Of a DNA stretch of 64,000 bases, positions 1 through 12,309 are shown piece by piece. How positions within the stretch are numbered: the first letter of the stretch is position 1; each line of letters starts with the position of its first letter. A program made the translations under genes and the position numbers. The DNA is from Mucor racemosus (taxonomy: Eukaryota; Mucoromycota; Mucoromycetes; Mucorales; Mucoraceae). The notes under the pieces were generated by a model. It saw only the letters and a program-made list of their open reading frames with translations, did not search any database and had not been told where the DNA came from. The stretch lies in contig JAPEHQ010000016.1 of assembly GCA_027405735.1 (NCBI GenBank), positions 62,001-126,000 on the forward strand. Reading direction: 5' to 3'.

Positions 1-404
1 TTGGTTTAATGGAGTAGATAGTTAGCCGTTTAAAAGAACGTTTCCAGCAACACCACGAGGAGGTCTATCTACATGTTGCCATTTGACCTTATAGCTTGTT
101 TACCACCATACTATAAAGTGATACTGAAATCAAGCAGATGCTATAAAATCAATACGACTCCGATTGCCAGAAAGGGCTATAGTTTCCAGCCGGTTACCGT
201 GAAAGAAGACTACAATACCCTAAAAGGGGGAGAGGTCGCAAGTCCACAAATGGAGAGCAACCAGGTTAAATTGACCCAGGATTACCGATTGTACAAAAAC
301 AAACAACTGAGTATAGTAACCGAATTTACGGGAAAGCATCAAAATAGACGTCATTCCAATAAAGGTGGTAAAAGTTATCACTTTTTCTTGATCATATGAT
401 TTTG
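1..404. other. Left edge, no supported gene
   Basis: An open frame of 108 codons lies at 73-399 on the plus strand. It has no recognisable domain, signal peptide or splice structure, and it runs directly into repeat sequence, so I do not call it a gene. It could be the tail of something that starts outside the window. Confidence 0.3.
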
Positions 405-565
405 ATTCTTAAACCCACCTAGGGTGTATCAAAAGTGAGATAACAAAAAAATGCTTTAACTTCTGAGTGAAATATAGTAACTAAGATAATAATATCAAAG
501 AAACAAAACCAGAGAGACAAGACCAGATATACCAAAATGAGCTAAAAGTAAATAAATAAAGCATA
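405..565. repeat. Direct repeat flanking the minisatellite, left copy
   Basis: This stretch has a diverged counterpart at about 2315-2440 in the same orientation. Both carry a GGGTG(T/C)(A/G)TCAAAA core, then a segment with AGAAACAAA, and then GATAAGCTAAAAG or GAGCTAAAAG. The two copies bracket the tandem array at 690-2285. Confidence 0.5.
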
Positions 566-689
566 TGAGAAACCAAATATTTCAAATTGAGATCAGATGT
601 TGATAATACTTTTTGAATTTTTACCAAGGTAAGTAACTTCTTCATGAATAAAGACCACAAGTTAAACAAGTGAAACGAGACGTACATGA

Positions 690-1775
690 ATTGAGACTAG
701 CAGGTGAGCATAAATTTAGACCAGAAGTGCATAAATTGAAACCAAATGAGGATTAATTGAGATAAGACAAGCATAAAATGAGTTCCGATTAGTAGGGATT
801 GAGACCACTAGATAGGCATATAAATTGACAACCAAAGAGCACAAATTGGGATTCCATGAACATAGATTTAGACCAGATGAACATAAATTAGAATAAAATA
901 CGCATGAATTAATACCAAATAAATATGAATACAAACCAGAAGACCATGAATTTAGACCGGAAGAGCAAGAATTGGAACTACAGTAGAAGGTCAAGAATTT
1001 AGACATCAATGGTACATTTTTATACCAAAAGCGCATGAATTAATACCAAAAGGGAAAAATTAAAACCAGTTTAGCGTTAATTTAGACCAAATAAACATGA
1101 ATTTTGACCCGAGCACCACAAATTGAGAGAGGAAGAGTAAAAAGTAGACTAGAAGACCACCACTTTAGACCGGACAAGCACAAATAAAGACCAGATATGA
1201 ATGAATTGAAACCAGCTAGACATGAATTCAGGATAGACATGGATGAGTTACGAGCAAGTATGGATGAACGCCGACCACATGAGAATGAATTAATTCCAGA
1301 AGAAAATTCTTGAGACCAGATGGGAATGGACGTTGACCAGAAGAGCAGAAATAGAGACCACACTAGCATAAATTGAGACCAGCAGAAGTGCACAAATTTA
1401 GAACGGATGTAACGATGATATGGGTCCCAGATGAGCAGAATTTCACGCCACATAAGAGTTTATACCAGAAGAATATAAATTTAGATTAGTTAGAAATAAA
1501 TTAAGACAACCAGAGGAGCATATATATATACCTGAGATGCATGAATTAAGACCAGAACAGTATAAATAAAAACCAGCTGAAAGCAAATTAAGACCAGATG
1601 ACTATAAATAGAAACGAGATACATAAATGAATTGAGACGAGATGAGGATACAATGAGACTACATAAACTTACATTTAGACCGAAAATGTGTATAGCTAAA
1701 CCAGATGAGCATGAGTTGAGACCAGTTGAAAACGAATGAAGACCATATAAGCATAAATCGAGACGATGTACTGTC
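690..1775. repeat. Degenerate 21-22 nt tandem array (block 1)
   Basis: About 50 imperfect units resemble GACCAGATGAGCATAAATTGA on the plus strand. Because the unit is close to 21 nt, the minus strand shows long open frames with a seven-residue rhythm (variants of SSGLNSC and LVSIYAH). These frames are by-products of the period, not genes. Unit length varies by one or two bases and identity between neighbouring units is modest, so this is an old array. Confidence 0.8.
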
Positions 1776-2285
1776 AAAAGTGAATCATACATTGAGGACA
1801 GAAACCAGAACGCATTTTGCACAAAAGACACCAGGTAAAGCAGGAATAGACAACATTTGTTAAGAGATATATGGTTATGCAAAATAGAAACAAGACCTTG
1901 TAGAAAAGAACCCAATTTTGCAGAAAAGACTTGAAATTTTGTAGAAGAGACAGAGAAGATTTTGCATATGAGAGACCTAATTTTGTGCATAAGAAATTCA
2001 ATGCTATAAAGAACGACCAAATGCTGCACGAAAAATACCATATTGTGCTGAGAAGACCTAATATTGTAAAGATATCAGATATTGTAAAAAGAAACCACAT
2101 TTTATAAAAAGAACCACATTACCTTAAAAAAATACCAGCTATTGTTGAAAGAGAACCGTTTTGCAGAAAAAGAACCTCCATTTGCAGGAAAGATATCACA
2201 TGGCGTACAGAAAGACCCAATAGCGCATACAAAACTAGATATCGTAGACGGATACTAGATATTCCACAGATACCCCATAGCTATC
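1776..2285. repeat. Degenerate tandem array (block 2)
   Basis: The array continues with a changed unit of about 20-24 nt built on ATTTTGCAGAAAAGACC or close variants. The switch from the GACCAGATGAGC unit to this one is gradual near 1740-1800. Minus-strand open frames through it are shadows of the repeat. Confidence 0.7.
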
Positions 2286-2314
2286 AACTGTTGGTTCAAA
2301 TCATTTTGACTCAC

Positions 2315-2440
2315 CGTGGCCAGGGGTGCGTCAAAAATCAGATATCAATAGCTGATAACCACCAGGTAAATAATCAAAAGAAACAAACGCAGATAGAATA
2401 AACCCCATATCAGGATAAGCTAAAAGAAAGTTAAACAATT
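2315..2440. repeat. Direct repeat flanking the minisatellite, right copy
   Basis: Diverged counterpart of 405-565 in the same orientation; see that entry. The pair suggests that the array sits inside a larger duplicated unit or that it expanded between two copies of it. Confidence 0.45.
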
Positions 2441-3113
2441 AGAGCGACTTGTTTTTCTTTTACTCAAACCTGGATACTAGGAAAGTTTATAATAAAAGCT
2501 TCGTTAAAATTTTACGCGTTAGGCGTCACTTTAACGTCGAAACTTCCATCTAATAACCTTCATCAGCCACGTATGAAACTTTATCTTGCGAGACACTATT
2601 ATAGTAGGTCTTAGCCAACAACGGATAAGGCGGCACATACAAGGCAGACTCGTGATTCCACCAAACCATATGGTTTTGCTTTATCAAATTTACCTGGTTG
2701 TTATTAAAAAAAAGGAAAAAACAGGGGGCCTTCGTGTTTTTGAATAAAGCCTAAAATTTGAAATCCATTGATGACGTCTTTAAAATTTTGCATAATTTGA
2801 TTGAAAAGCTGTTTATATACTTGAGCCACATCGAGGTTAAGATAGATAAAAAGTGCATTCATTGTGTAGTGGTGGAAATCGCAACATTTTGATGGATAGA
2901 AATTACAGGATGGACCAAGATGTTGTGTTTGCTTCAGGATTTTTAAAAGGGGTTTAAAAGCATACTTCATCATCAAACTTACTTAGATGTTAAATACTCA
3001 TTATATGCTATTAGTATTATCTTGTTTTATATTCAATTGCTGTATTATTAAAAATCAAGCTCTTCATAGCTCATAACAATAACGACAATGGGATGTTTCT
3101 AATTTTAGATCGA

Positions 3114-3405
3114 CATTTATCATAATAAGACGGGCTAATGATACGTTTGATACAACTACTGTAGATGGAACAGATCAATTTAATTTATAGAATTTGAATG
3201 CAAATACCGAGGAACCATTTGTAAGTACTTAAGTTGGTTCTGGTAAAGCATTGAATAAATTGGCTTGGGACAAAGAGGGTAAAAAGGTGGCAATAGGTTC
3301 CAGTGATTGATGGCCATGTTTATGTTTATGTCTATGTTTATGTTTATGTTTATGTTTATGTTTATGTTTATGTTTATGTTTATGTTTATGATATTAAAGA
3401 GGTAA
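3114..3405 (+). pseudogene. Dynein intermediate chain fragment, left copy
   Basis: The plus-strand translation resembles the last WD40 repeats of cytoplasmic dynein intermediate chain: FNL(stop)NLNANTEEPF, then NKLAWDKEGKKVAIGSSD. The family pattern is DLWNLNNDTEVP followed by ALNRVRW...GREIAVGDSEGQI. Stop codons lie at 3188-3190 (where the other copy reads W), 3230-3232 (shared with the other copy) and 3308-3310. A hexamer expansion replaces the final strand. Only this terminal part is present, so it is a dead fragment. The family assignment rests on remembered patterns and is inference. Confidence 0.7.
3319..3390. repeat. (TTTATG)12 hexamer microsatellite
   Basis: Twelve tandem units, one of them TCTATG. 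The equivalent place in the right arm (about 58.38 kb, minus strand) has only about two units, so the tract expanded after the two arms separated. In the pseudogene frame the hexamer alternates aromatic and aliphatic codons. Confidence 0.95.
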
Positions 3406-3655
3406 GAATAAAACTCAATGTAAATCACCTCTAACGCAATAATTATAAAGTAAAACTATATTATCATCAAATAAACTATTACACAATATTAACATGTATA
3501 AAGATTTACAGTGATAAGCTTGAATCAAGTTGGTACAGAATTGTAAATTCTTGAAAAAGTTCTCCAGTATTATAAAATCCCTTATTTTTCAGACTTACAA
3601 AGCTTATAAGCGGAATATTAATTTCAAAAATTATTCTTGTCCAGATCATCAATTT

Positions 3656-4203
3656 TGTTTAGGACATAGACTATACTGGGTACATGTATTACTAGTAGAA
3701 GTGCTCAAAGGATTATGTAGACATTATTCTTAGCATAGAAGGATGAGTATGAGGTGATAATGATGTATGCCAATTTTATTTCATTTAGTTATGTTACATT
3801 TAGTCTATGATGAAATGGTGTAGCCTGAGATCCTGAAGTGAGCCAATCATGAACTCGTTCCTGGAAATGGAATTCAACTATTCCATTTGTATCAACATTC
3901 ACGGTCTAAAGTAAATCAAGCATGAAGATCCTATATACTTAACTTGATCGTATCCTACTAAACTTGCTATGGCCAACCTATTATATCATCATGGTGTAAT
4001 CAACTAGTTCTTCAAGAAGATGAAATCATACTTTCATACACTCTGTATTGTAGACTCTATATCCACGCTTCCAAAACATATAAATACCCTGAATCCTGAT
4101 GTCGTTCGAGATGGATTCGTTATCTTTTTTACCTACAATATACTTAATAAATATATCTAGTTTTAACTTTATTTTCTAGTTATTCATTGTGTATATTTAA
4201 ACA
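3656..4203 (+). mobile_element. Solo LTR, family A copy 1
   Basis: The 548 bp element starts TGTTTA and ends TAAACA. It is flanked by a perfect 5 bp target duplication, AATTT, at 3651-3655 and 4204-4208. Near the 3' end it has CATATAAATACC as a likely TATA box and AATAAATATA as a poly(A) signal. The right arm preserves the empty site near 58.1 kb. A second copy about 97% identical lies at 58696-59244. No internal region is attached. Confidence 0.92.
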
Positions 4204-5330
4204 AATTTTGACATTTTTTAATTTTTTTTTTCTGATTTTGCAAATCTAGAGTTAATTATACTACTAATTATAAAAACAAAAAATATGCACATATAGAAAA
4301 TTTAGCGCTCTATTTGCTCAATAAAAAATAATCAACATTTTTATTGCAAAATATTACATGAAAATTCTTTAACCAAAATCTCGTTTTTGGGACAAAAGTA
4401 CAAATTTTCATTACTTAATATCTAATATTAAGCTTTTATAAAATGTGTATTAGTCAGGGCTACAATTTTCTCTCACAATGTAGTACATTTAAACATTGAT
4501 TTTAGCATCAAAAGTTGATTTTTCTGTTTTTTGATAAAAATCATGAGTGTGGGTAAGGATAAAATGAGCCCCGAAGAATGTCCGCTACAAAGTCTGAAAT
4601 TTCAGACTGTACCTGGTTAAATATAACAAAAGTAAAAAAAAAAACACATTTTTATTTAAAATTTAGATATATACCATAGTATAAGAGACTTAGCCGTTCA
4701 TTCTTGCTATGCTCAATTATGGCGTCGTTCTACGGGCTCGCTTTTGCAATTTTTGAACGAATCTATGATATGACAGACGGTTTGTCTGGTAGAAAAATGT
4801 ATATTTTATGATAATAGATATTGTCTATTTTGTTTGGTTTATGGTTTATGCGGCGTAATGCTGCTTTTACATTGACTGAAATGTGCAATTTAGCAGGGGT
4901 TTAAATGCGCTAAGTAATGTAAAGCCTTGAAAATCCTTTTCTACGTGTATTGTTTCTCTCTTTTTTTTTGTTTTCATATTATTCCAAGGATATTATTCAC
5001 CATTTGATAAGGCACATCAGATTATCAAGCTGGTATTCTTTTCTCGTATCTAAATACGCATTCTAATATTAAGGGACTAGTGTTTTTAATATAGGTAACA
5101 GCCATTATATTAGAGACTGATATTTTTATTTAACCGCATTCTAAGATCACATATCATTATTTACCACTGTATTACTGGAAGTATTTCTTGATTACCAGAT
5201 CAAATCGAAGGCAATGATATTTATATCTACTCAATAAAAAGCTAAAACTGACTACAAACTTACTAAATGTTCCAGAAAAGTGATAGAATTTCAAATGATA
5301 TAGAAACAAAAAAAAAAAGAATACTCTAAT

Positions 5331-6530
5331 AATGTCTTGCCTAATATTTATAGTTTTGATTGTAGCTACAGTATAGTCTAAAACAAATCTTTTTACAGCT
5401 GACAATCGTAAACTAAAATAGTAAGTTTAAAGAAAGTTAATTTGTTCAAATTTTATGTATGATAAAGTAATATCTATTGTATAATCTTAGATTTGGTTTG
5501 CATATAAATTTAAGCAGTAAGTGTTATTTAAGTTTATGCTCGAGCAAAAACCATTGTTGCTGTAAACATTGTAATAGCTATAATTATATTTACAAATGAT
5601 GATGATAATCGTAAATATACTGTATTGGCTCTTGCAAGTATTGTTCTACACCAACAACATATTGAATTGTATTGTCTGCAGTATATATTAATAAAAGCAA
5701 ATGTAATTTAAAATCCATTCCAGTAAAAAATGCAACAATGAAATTTTGAGAACGGCACGACGATGCTCATGTACAAACCAATTTGTGCTCATACGATCAG
5801 CTCATTACTCTCATGGTCAGATTTTATTATTATGGACAAATAGGGATGATAATGATATACTTATGGGCAATTCCACTATTATGCACACATGGAATTAATG
5901 TCATGCACATGGACAGAATCTAAAATTATGCACGTACAACAGGCTTAGCGTTGTGCTCGTGTGCAGTTTCTTTTGTTGTGCCCATGTGCACCTTGTTTGT
6001 TATCTTTTTAGCCATATTCAGTGGGCACAACAGTTCAGGCTATAATGTGCAGCCCACCTGGGCATAACAAAATCATCTTGTGCAGCACAGGTCGACCGTA
6101 GTGTCAGGACACCATTCTAGACAGGTGCATATGCAATTCTTAATTCAAATATAAATAGTAGTAGACGTTCACCCCTCATTTGATTTCCCTATCTCCTTTT
6201 TATTTTTAATAAAGTTTGACCAATTCTCGCGTAATCATCTTTCTTTGTTACATACATTTACAATATTACGACTGTAGGAAAGTAGGTTTTAAATGGGTTT
6301 TAAACAGGTTTCAAATGTTTTCGTTTAATATTAAGTCGAATCACGTAAAATCTTCAAAGAAGATGTATCTTCACTTTATAAGCCATTGATATCTCTCGAA
6401 AAATACAAATATTAGTTCCAGAACGTAAGTGCGCTGGCCAAATAATTGACCAACATTTACCAAGGTTAACCAAAAATTGATTATAAAAAAATCGAGCATC
6501 TAAATTGAGGTATTAATTTTCTATATTCAC
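5331..6530. other. Spacer in left flank without a gene
   Basis: No gene is visible. Between about 5745 and 6130 short words such as TGTGCCCATGTGCA, ATGCACACATGG and TGGGCATAA recur in both orientations; similar wording returns near 61.15-61.27 kb. The right flank lacks the equivalent of this 1.2 kb and has an LTR there instead. Confidence 0.5.
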
Positions 6531-7700
6531 CAGATAGATCCAACTCTAAGTTACTTTGAATGTTTTATTTCCGCGAAAAATATTGATTTTTCGTCGAGAT
6601 AATCAAAATAATAGTTCATATTACAGCTTAACCCTATACTAACTGGGTTCCAAAATTGATTTCTGAAATCGACCAGAAAATGATCCAAAAAATAAAATAG
6701 TTTTATAGCTCATGAACTGCAAAGTAAGTTGAAATAGCGTATTAAATGGTTTTTGTACAGTTTTAAATTCTGCATCCATCTAAACAAAATTCAGAAAAAT
6801 GTTTTACATTAAATATTGCATGAAATGACATTGAAATTTTGAAGGTTTTTTGAAGATACAGGACACTTTTTATAAGCATATTTTAAATTTAAATAATGGA
6901 TATAATGCATAAAAAAATTATCTAATGATCGAGCTATTATTTAACCATTTAGCTGCATTTTTCGTAGAGAAAACAAGATTTTTGTCCAATTTTTTTTTGA
7001 AATTCAGAATTTGGGATGAGGGTATATAAGGGAAAAATGGAAGCTAGAAATGGAGGTACCTTTTTGTACATATTTTTGAGGATATCTCCACGAAAAATCA
7101 ATATTTTGAAAAACCCTAAATTGAGTCTGGGAGAGCTTAACAAGCTTAATGACATGAATGCAAAAAAAATGTTGCTCAATTTAACCAATATTTTGAAACC
7201 TACTATAGAAATGCCCAAAAAAATGAAGAAAAAATAAAAGTGCACAGAATTTTTTTATATTCAAATATGTTATAGAGCATTTTAAAACAAGTAAGTTTTA
7301 TTATTAAAAAGTGTTAGTTTAGCTTAATTATTTCTAGAGATATGAAGCCTCAAAGTTTTCAATCCTTTAGCAGTGAAATACGCGTAAAAAATCTGAAACT
7401 TTAGCACTGAAAAATTAATACTAACTGCAAAAGATAGGATATTTCCGGATACTTGTTTTTGGATTAAAGTTGGACATCTCAGGTACATTGACATATAATT
7501 TTTTCTTGGTGTTATTTAGTGAAAAAAAAAGTTGGACAGAGATAAAAAAAATTGGACCCAGTTTTTGAGGAAAATGCAGTAAATTTGACGTGTTTTTGGG
7601 TCTTTCGTGAGATACAAAATAAATTTAGGAATAGGTAGCATATTGCGGCTAATTTATATCTATTTAACAGTGTTTAAGGTATATATTATCAAGAGTTTTT
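6530..7700 (+). repeat. Dispersed 1.1 kb repeat, copy 1
   Basis: This segment is repeated in reverse complement at about 37.92-38.97 kb and 54.48-55.59 kb. All copies share GTTTTTGTACAGTTTTA, an internal stretch with CCACGAAAAAT, and an end containing TTCACT(A/G)AATAACACC. An open frame at 7016-7237 begins MRVYKGKMEAR and contains LRISPRKINIL; related frames are in the other copies. Terminal repeats or target duplications could not be identified, so the class is unknown. Copies 1 and 3 match beyond the core and belong to the mirrored flanks. Confidence 0.75.
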
Positions 7701-7899
7701 TGCAGGGGAAAAACGCATATATAAATATCCTGAAAAGTATGTACGAAGAGAACGTTTCAAAGCAGCCCTGCCCCCCTCCCCATAGTAATGTTTATTACTG
7801 TATAAATACAATCGAAATGTGTAAATGTATCCTACAAAATACTAATATTTTTATTTAAATTTGCATCTGGATGTTGATAATTGTTATTTAGTACACTAT

Positions 7900-10800
7900 C
7901 TAAAATAAAGCCAAGCCATAAGGAGGTTGTCTAATAAGGCTCCATTTGTCGTCATATTCAGCCCAGAGAGACCATTCAAGTTCTTTCAACAATTCATTAC
8001 GTACAGTCCAAGCCTTGCTAATATCCTTGACAGTATCAGCAGTAAATGAAGCATCGGAAATGTATTTTTGTACAGACTTGAGAGCAGAAGCAGGATGTCC
8101 AGCTTCACGATCACGCTTGACCTTGAGAAGCAAAGAAGACAAGTTGCTGGAGCTATCATCAGATGACCATTGTTGCAAAGATCTAATAGTAGCTTCTAAA
8201 TCTTCACGGTATGTCTCTTTATCCAGAAGAGCAGCATAAGCCATGGCCTTATTCTTCAAAGCATTAATGATTTGCTTCTTTTTATCATTATTCTCCTTGC
8301 GCTTCTCCTTTTGTTCCTCGTTTTCGTCGTCAGATTTCTTACGACCGTAGAACTCCAAAAGCTCACTTTCATTAAACTTGGCAAGGATAGTGTCTGCAAT
8401 CTTGATGATTTCAGAGGATTGTTCCTTTGATAATTGACCAGACTTTAATAAACAATCGACATTGGTTTTACCCTCTGAAGCTGTCCATAAAGCATTCATC
8501 TTAGATTCCAAAAAGGCAATATCGTCAGGGTAAGTGGACTCCAACTTTTTCAAAAGTTCCTTGTAAGCTTCAGAATCAGCACTAAATTTCTTGAGGTAAG
8601 AGATTTCCAAATCACGAGCAGCATTCTTTAACTTTTCGCTAAGCTCTTCGTCAGTGGGCTTCTTGTCACTCTTGCCATTAGATGGTTCAACGACAGCAGG
8701 GGGAACAGTGTACAATACATTGTATTGTCCACCTTCGACCTTTTGGAGGAATTTTAAGTTACCAACCAATGCATCCCCAGGTTTGGCTTCTTTGGGAATA
8801 GCATCCTTTCCTGTAGGAGCAGCAATGTAAAAGACCTTGGTGTCCTTACGTTCCAAAGCAATCTTGCTATAGTTGGAGCTACTCTCTGTGAATACATCTC
8901 CCATAGTTTGGAATGTATTGAAACTTGTGCTCTTCAAATCCATATCCAACTCCAAGATGGTTTCCTTCAACTTTTCCAAAGCAGATTCATTTTCGGTAGA
9001 CAATTGAAGCATAATAGTATAATCACCCTTTTGACTAATCTTGATGTTATGATCAAAAACGTCAAGATATCCAACAATCTTCTTATTAGCATCGTAAATG
9101 ATACCAAAGACACCAGCCAAGTAATGTTCGTAAAGCTGGTTCATGACAGTAGGGAAACGAGCCGTAATTGTAGTGCTAGCATCAATATTGAAGTTGTAAG
9201 ATAAAATAAGTTGATACAATAAATGGGAACTAGGCAATAAATCACGGTCAGGAAGCATGGGAGTAATGTTGGCCTCAGAAGGACGAATATATTTACGCAA
9301 TTTGCTAAAAGCAACACTAATATTCAAATTGTCTTCTCTACGAATGGGACTAGAGATATCTAAACGAGTAACTTGAGGTTCCAAATGAAGGGTGCTTTGT
9401 CCATTGGCAAGATTGCCAGCAATCTGGACACCATGGAAATTAAGGCTCAAATCAACATCATGCTGACCAAGACCAGACCAGAATTGAGCCAAACAAACCT
9501 CCAAATTGAGACCACCACGAACAGAAAAGTGCTTTTTAATGACTTGATCATCAGAATTGGGGTCGCCGAAAGAACCAGCACCCAACATGAAGCTGTAGGT
9601 GTGCTTCTTCTTTTGGTTTTGCTTGGGGACAAGTTGTAAAAGATGGAGCATAAATCTTGCAGGTGCAGTATCAGCAGGAGCATGGGCCTTAATGACAAGC
9701 TCGCAACTAGTAGCACCTTCAGGAACTTGAACAAAGCGTCTAATAATGTCACCAGGACCATATTCGACATTCTTGTATTGGATATAGCCTTGAGAAGGTA
9801 CTGTGGGCTTGACAACAGCAACGGGAACGTTGAAAAGAGGTCCGCGCTCTGGAGCAGAGGTGTCGTAACCAAGGACTTGACCATAATGAAATTGACTTTC
9901 ACTGAGAGCAGTAGGATCAACCTTGACTTGGAATGCATTACCGCTTGAATGGAGGTAAAGATAATCAGGAACAGTGATCCAAGATTCGGTAGCAACAAGA
10001 GCTACACGGACATCGTATTCAAACTTGGCTTGATTGTATTTGGGATTCTCAGGATCCAATTCATTCATGAAATGAGGTTGAACCTTGGTAGTGATATATT
10101 GAATTTGGCTCACTTCATCCAATTCACGAAGATAGATACCTCGCTTGCTACCTCTCTTTTGAACAGTAACTCTAAATAACAAGTCAAGATCTTTACGTTC
10201 TTTATAACTTTCAAGATATTCCCAAGCCTTATCAACTTGAATAAATCCAACACCAAGAGGATCATCCACTGATTTGCCAGTTTGAACAACAGCATTTTTC
10301 AATCTGTAAGGAGTGTATTCTTGATTTTCTGCCTTGAGAGCAGATACAAGCAAAGCAATACAACCACATGCATTAGGACTAGACATACTTGTACCATTCT
10401 TCAAATCAAGCTTATTCAAAACATAGACAGGAACGCTAGTAATGGCACTACCTGGAGCATAAATGTCAACACCTTGATAACCATCAGTAGTGGGACCACG
10501 AGAAGACCAAGTGTATGGACGCTCAGTGACAGACTCAAGAAGAGCATATTCTGCTTGCATTTGAGCATGCTTTACATAAGCACCCACAGTAATGAAACTT
10601 TCATCCATACCAGCAGGAGCACCAATGGAACTGTAACAAGGACCATCATTACCAGCACTAGTAACGAAAACACAACCTGATTTACCAATTGCTTCTTCGG
10701 CTAAAAGTTTGATAAAGTGGCCATCAGTAGGAAGACTAGAGGATTCACCATAGGACATGTTGGCTAAATCAACCTTGTGCATTGCAAGATGAGCAGCGGC

Positions 10801-12162
10801 ACGAGTTAAACCAGGGCCAGTTTCCATGGATCCAAGACGAGAATCTCCAATACGAAGAGAGATGATTTGAGCACCAGGAGCAACCTATATACCTTGGATT
10901 AATAAATATATTTAATAATATATTAACAATACATACGCCATTCAATGCAGGCTCATCGGGGAAATTACCAGCTGTAATTCCAGCAACATGAGTACCGTGG
11001 CTACCAGCTAATGTAACAATACTATAAACCAAATTAATTTTTTATAAACCTTTGTTGTATTTGTAAAGATTGAATTTACCTGAGGATTCCACCATTATTA
11101 TAGATATTAACCGAGAAATTGAGCAAATCAGCCTTTCCAAAGGTGTGATACTTTAATTCCTTGCGGTAATCTGTCAAACATGGCTGGTCTATAATACAAT
11201 AAAAAATTGATTAAGCGCTCAATATTCCCTATTTAGGCAACAATTTCCTTTTTACCTCTCAAATCTCCAGATTCGTTTACATCAATGACAGCTCTCCAGT
11301 CTTTACCATCGAAATAAACAACACAATCAAGAAGAATACCAGGATCCTCGTAGTTTTTCTTCATATCTTTCAAGATTTCTACACGAGCTTCCAATTCAGT
11401 TTTCTCGGCTTCATCTACCTTTTCACCATTATCTTGGGGTTTCTTGCTAAATTCTGCAAGTTTTGTTTGTGCTTCACTTAAAAGACCTGATTGTTTCTTC
11501 ATAAAGTTTTGAAGACGTTCCTATTTAAAGGGGCTGTTAAACCATTGTCACATTAAATTTTTGTTATGAAAACTTACAGCTTTGATTCTTGAGCATAAAT
11601 CATCAGGGAATAATTCATATGCACGTTTAAGACCAATGCGATATTCATCGCTAGGGTTGGTCCAATCGCCCAAAATCAATTTACGTCCACTTAAACCTTC
11701 GATTACCTTTTTACCATCCTCAGTAGTTGGCTTTACGACTTTACTAGTTTCAACATCACCTAATTATTTTGATTGATAAGTTTATTTATCTTGTGGTTTA
11801 TATGGTTGACAATTTACCTCCTCCAGTACAATCAACAATGTCAATCATTTTAGGCTTTCCATCTGTAGTGACCTGAATAAATTTTATTAATTTTTCTAGA
11901 CAGATATCAAACATTAAGGGATTTTCTGTTAAATTACCTGCATACCAGCAGCACCAGGATCAACACCTATAAAGAAACAATGAGTATATTTATCAAGCTT
12001 TTATTTTTAAAATACTTTACCTGTATCAAGAATAGCTACAACAGTGTTTCTACCATCATAATTGGGATACTTTTTAATAAAGCTAGCAGCTTGAGTATCT
12101 TGCTTTGGCATTAAACCATGAACAGGATATTCTTGAATAGGTTTTGAAGTTTTAAATGTCAT
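7900..12162 (-). CDS. TPP2: Tripeptidyl-peptidase II (subtilisin family)
   Basis: Cytosolic giant serine peptidase that removes tripeptides from peptides released by the proteasome. Eight exons: 12162-12021, 11966-11938, 11872-11818, 11759-11578, 11520-11256, 11188-11080, 11021-10937 and 10884-7900, giving 1283 codons, close to the usual size of about 1250. The catalytic triad is intact: Asp46 in ILDTG, His269 in GSHGTHVAG and Ser455 in NGTSMSSP, with Asn368 (SAGNDGP) for the oxyanion hole. These positions nearly match those known for mammalian TPP2 (44, 264, 449). A roughly 220-residue insert separates Asp and His, as is typical of the family. The large last exon carries the C-terminal beta and helical regions used in spindle assembly. 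The start ATG lies directly in front of the conserved N-terminus. Its stop is about 200 bp from repeat copy 1. Confidence 0.95.
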
Positions 12163-12309
12163 GTTTATATAAAGAAAAGAAAAAGAGAACGGCTATATGT
12201 GGATAATGTGGGATATATATTACTTTATTTCTTTGTGGGACGACGCGTATGCAAAAATATAGGATGAAATCCCGATTTCAAGTAACACTAAAATATTGAT
12301 GTTATATAA

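Larger units (their letters stand above)
2700..5330 (+). repeat. Left arm of a large inverted duplication
   Basis: Read in reverse complement, this segment reappears at about 56.5-59.43 kb. Matching landmarks include the dynein-like fragment (3.1-3.4 kb against 58.36-58.6 kb), the stretch with GAGCCCCGAAGAATGTCC (4.57 kb) against GGACATTTTCGGGGCTC (57.73 kb), and the block containing TGTTCCAGAAAAGTGATA (5.27 kb) against its complement at 56.55 kb. Divergence is visible but order is kept throughout. The left arm carries one solo LTR that the right arm lacks, and the reverse is also true. Confidence 0.85.

Noticed and set aside
73..399. Open frame of 108 codons at the left edge
   Set aside because: No family resemblance, signal, splice pattern or regulatory context; borders repeat sequence.
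481..2100. Series of minus-strand open frames (up to 183 codons)
   Set aside because: They follow the 21-22 nt repeat period, occur in several frames and show only the repeat-derived peptide.
690..2285. CRISPR-like array
   Set aside because: Units are contiguous and degenerate, with no constant repeat and unique spacers, and the genome is eukaryotic.
2704..2976. Minus-strand open frame MMMKYAFKPLL...
   Set aside because: The homologous stretch in the right arm (59.28-59.43 kb) has stops in the same frame, so it is not conserved as coding.
5172..5405. Minus-strand open frame with hydrophobic stretch
   Set aside because: The right-arm counterpart (56.5-56.66 kb) does not keep the frame; AT-rich chance ORF.
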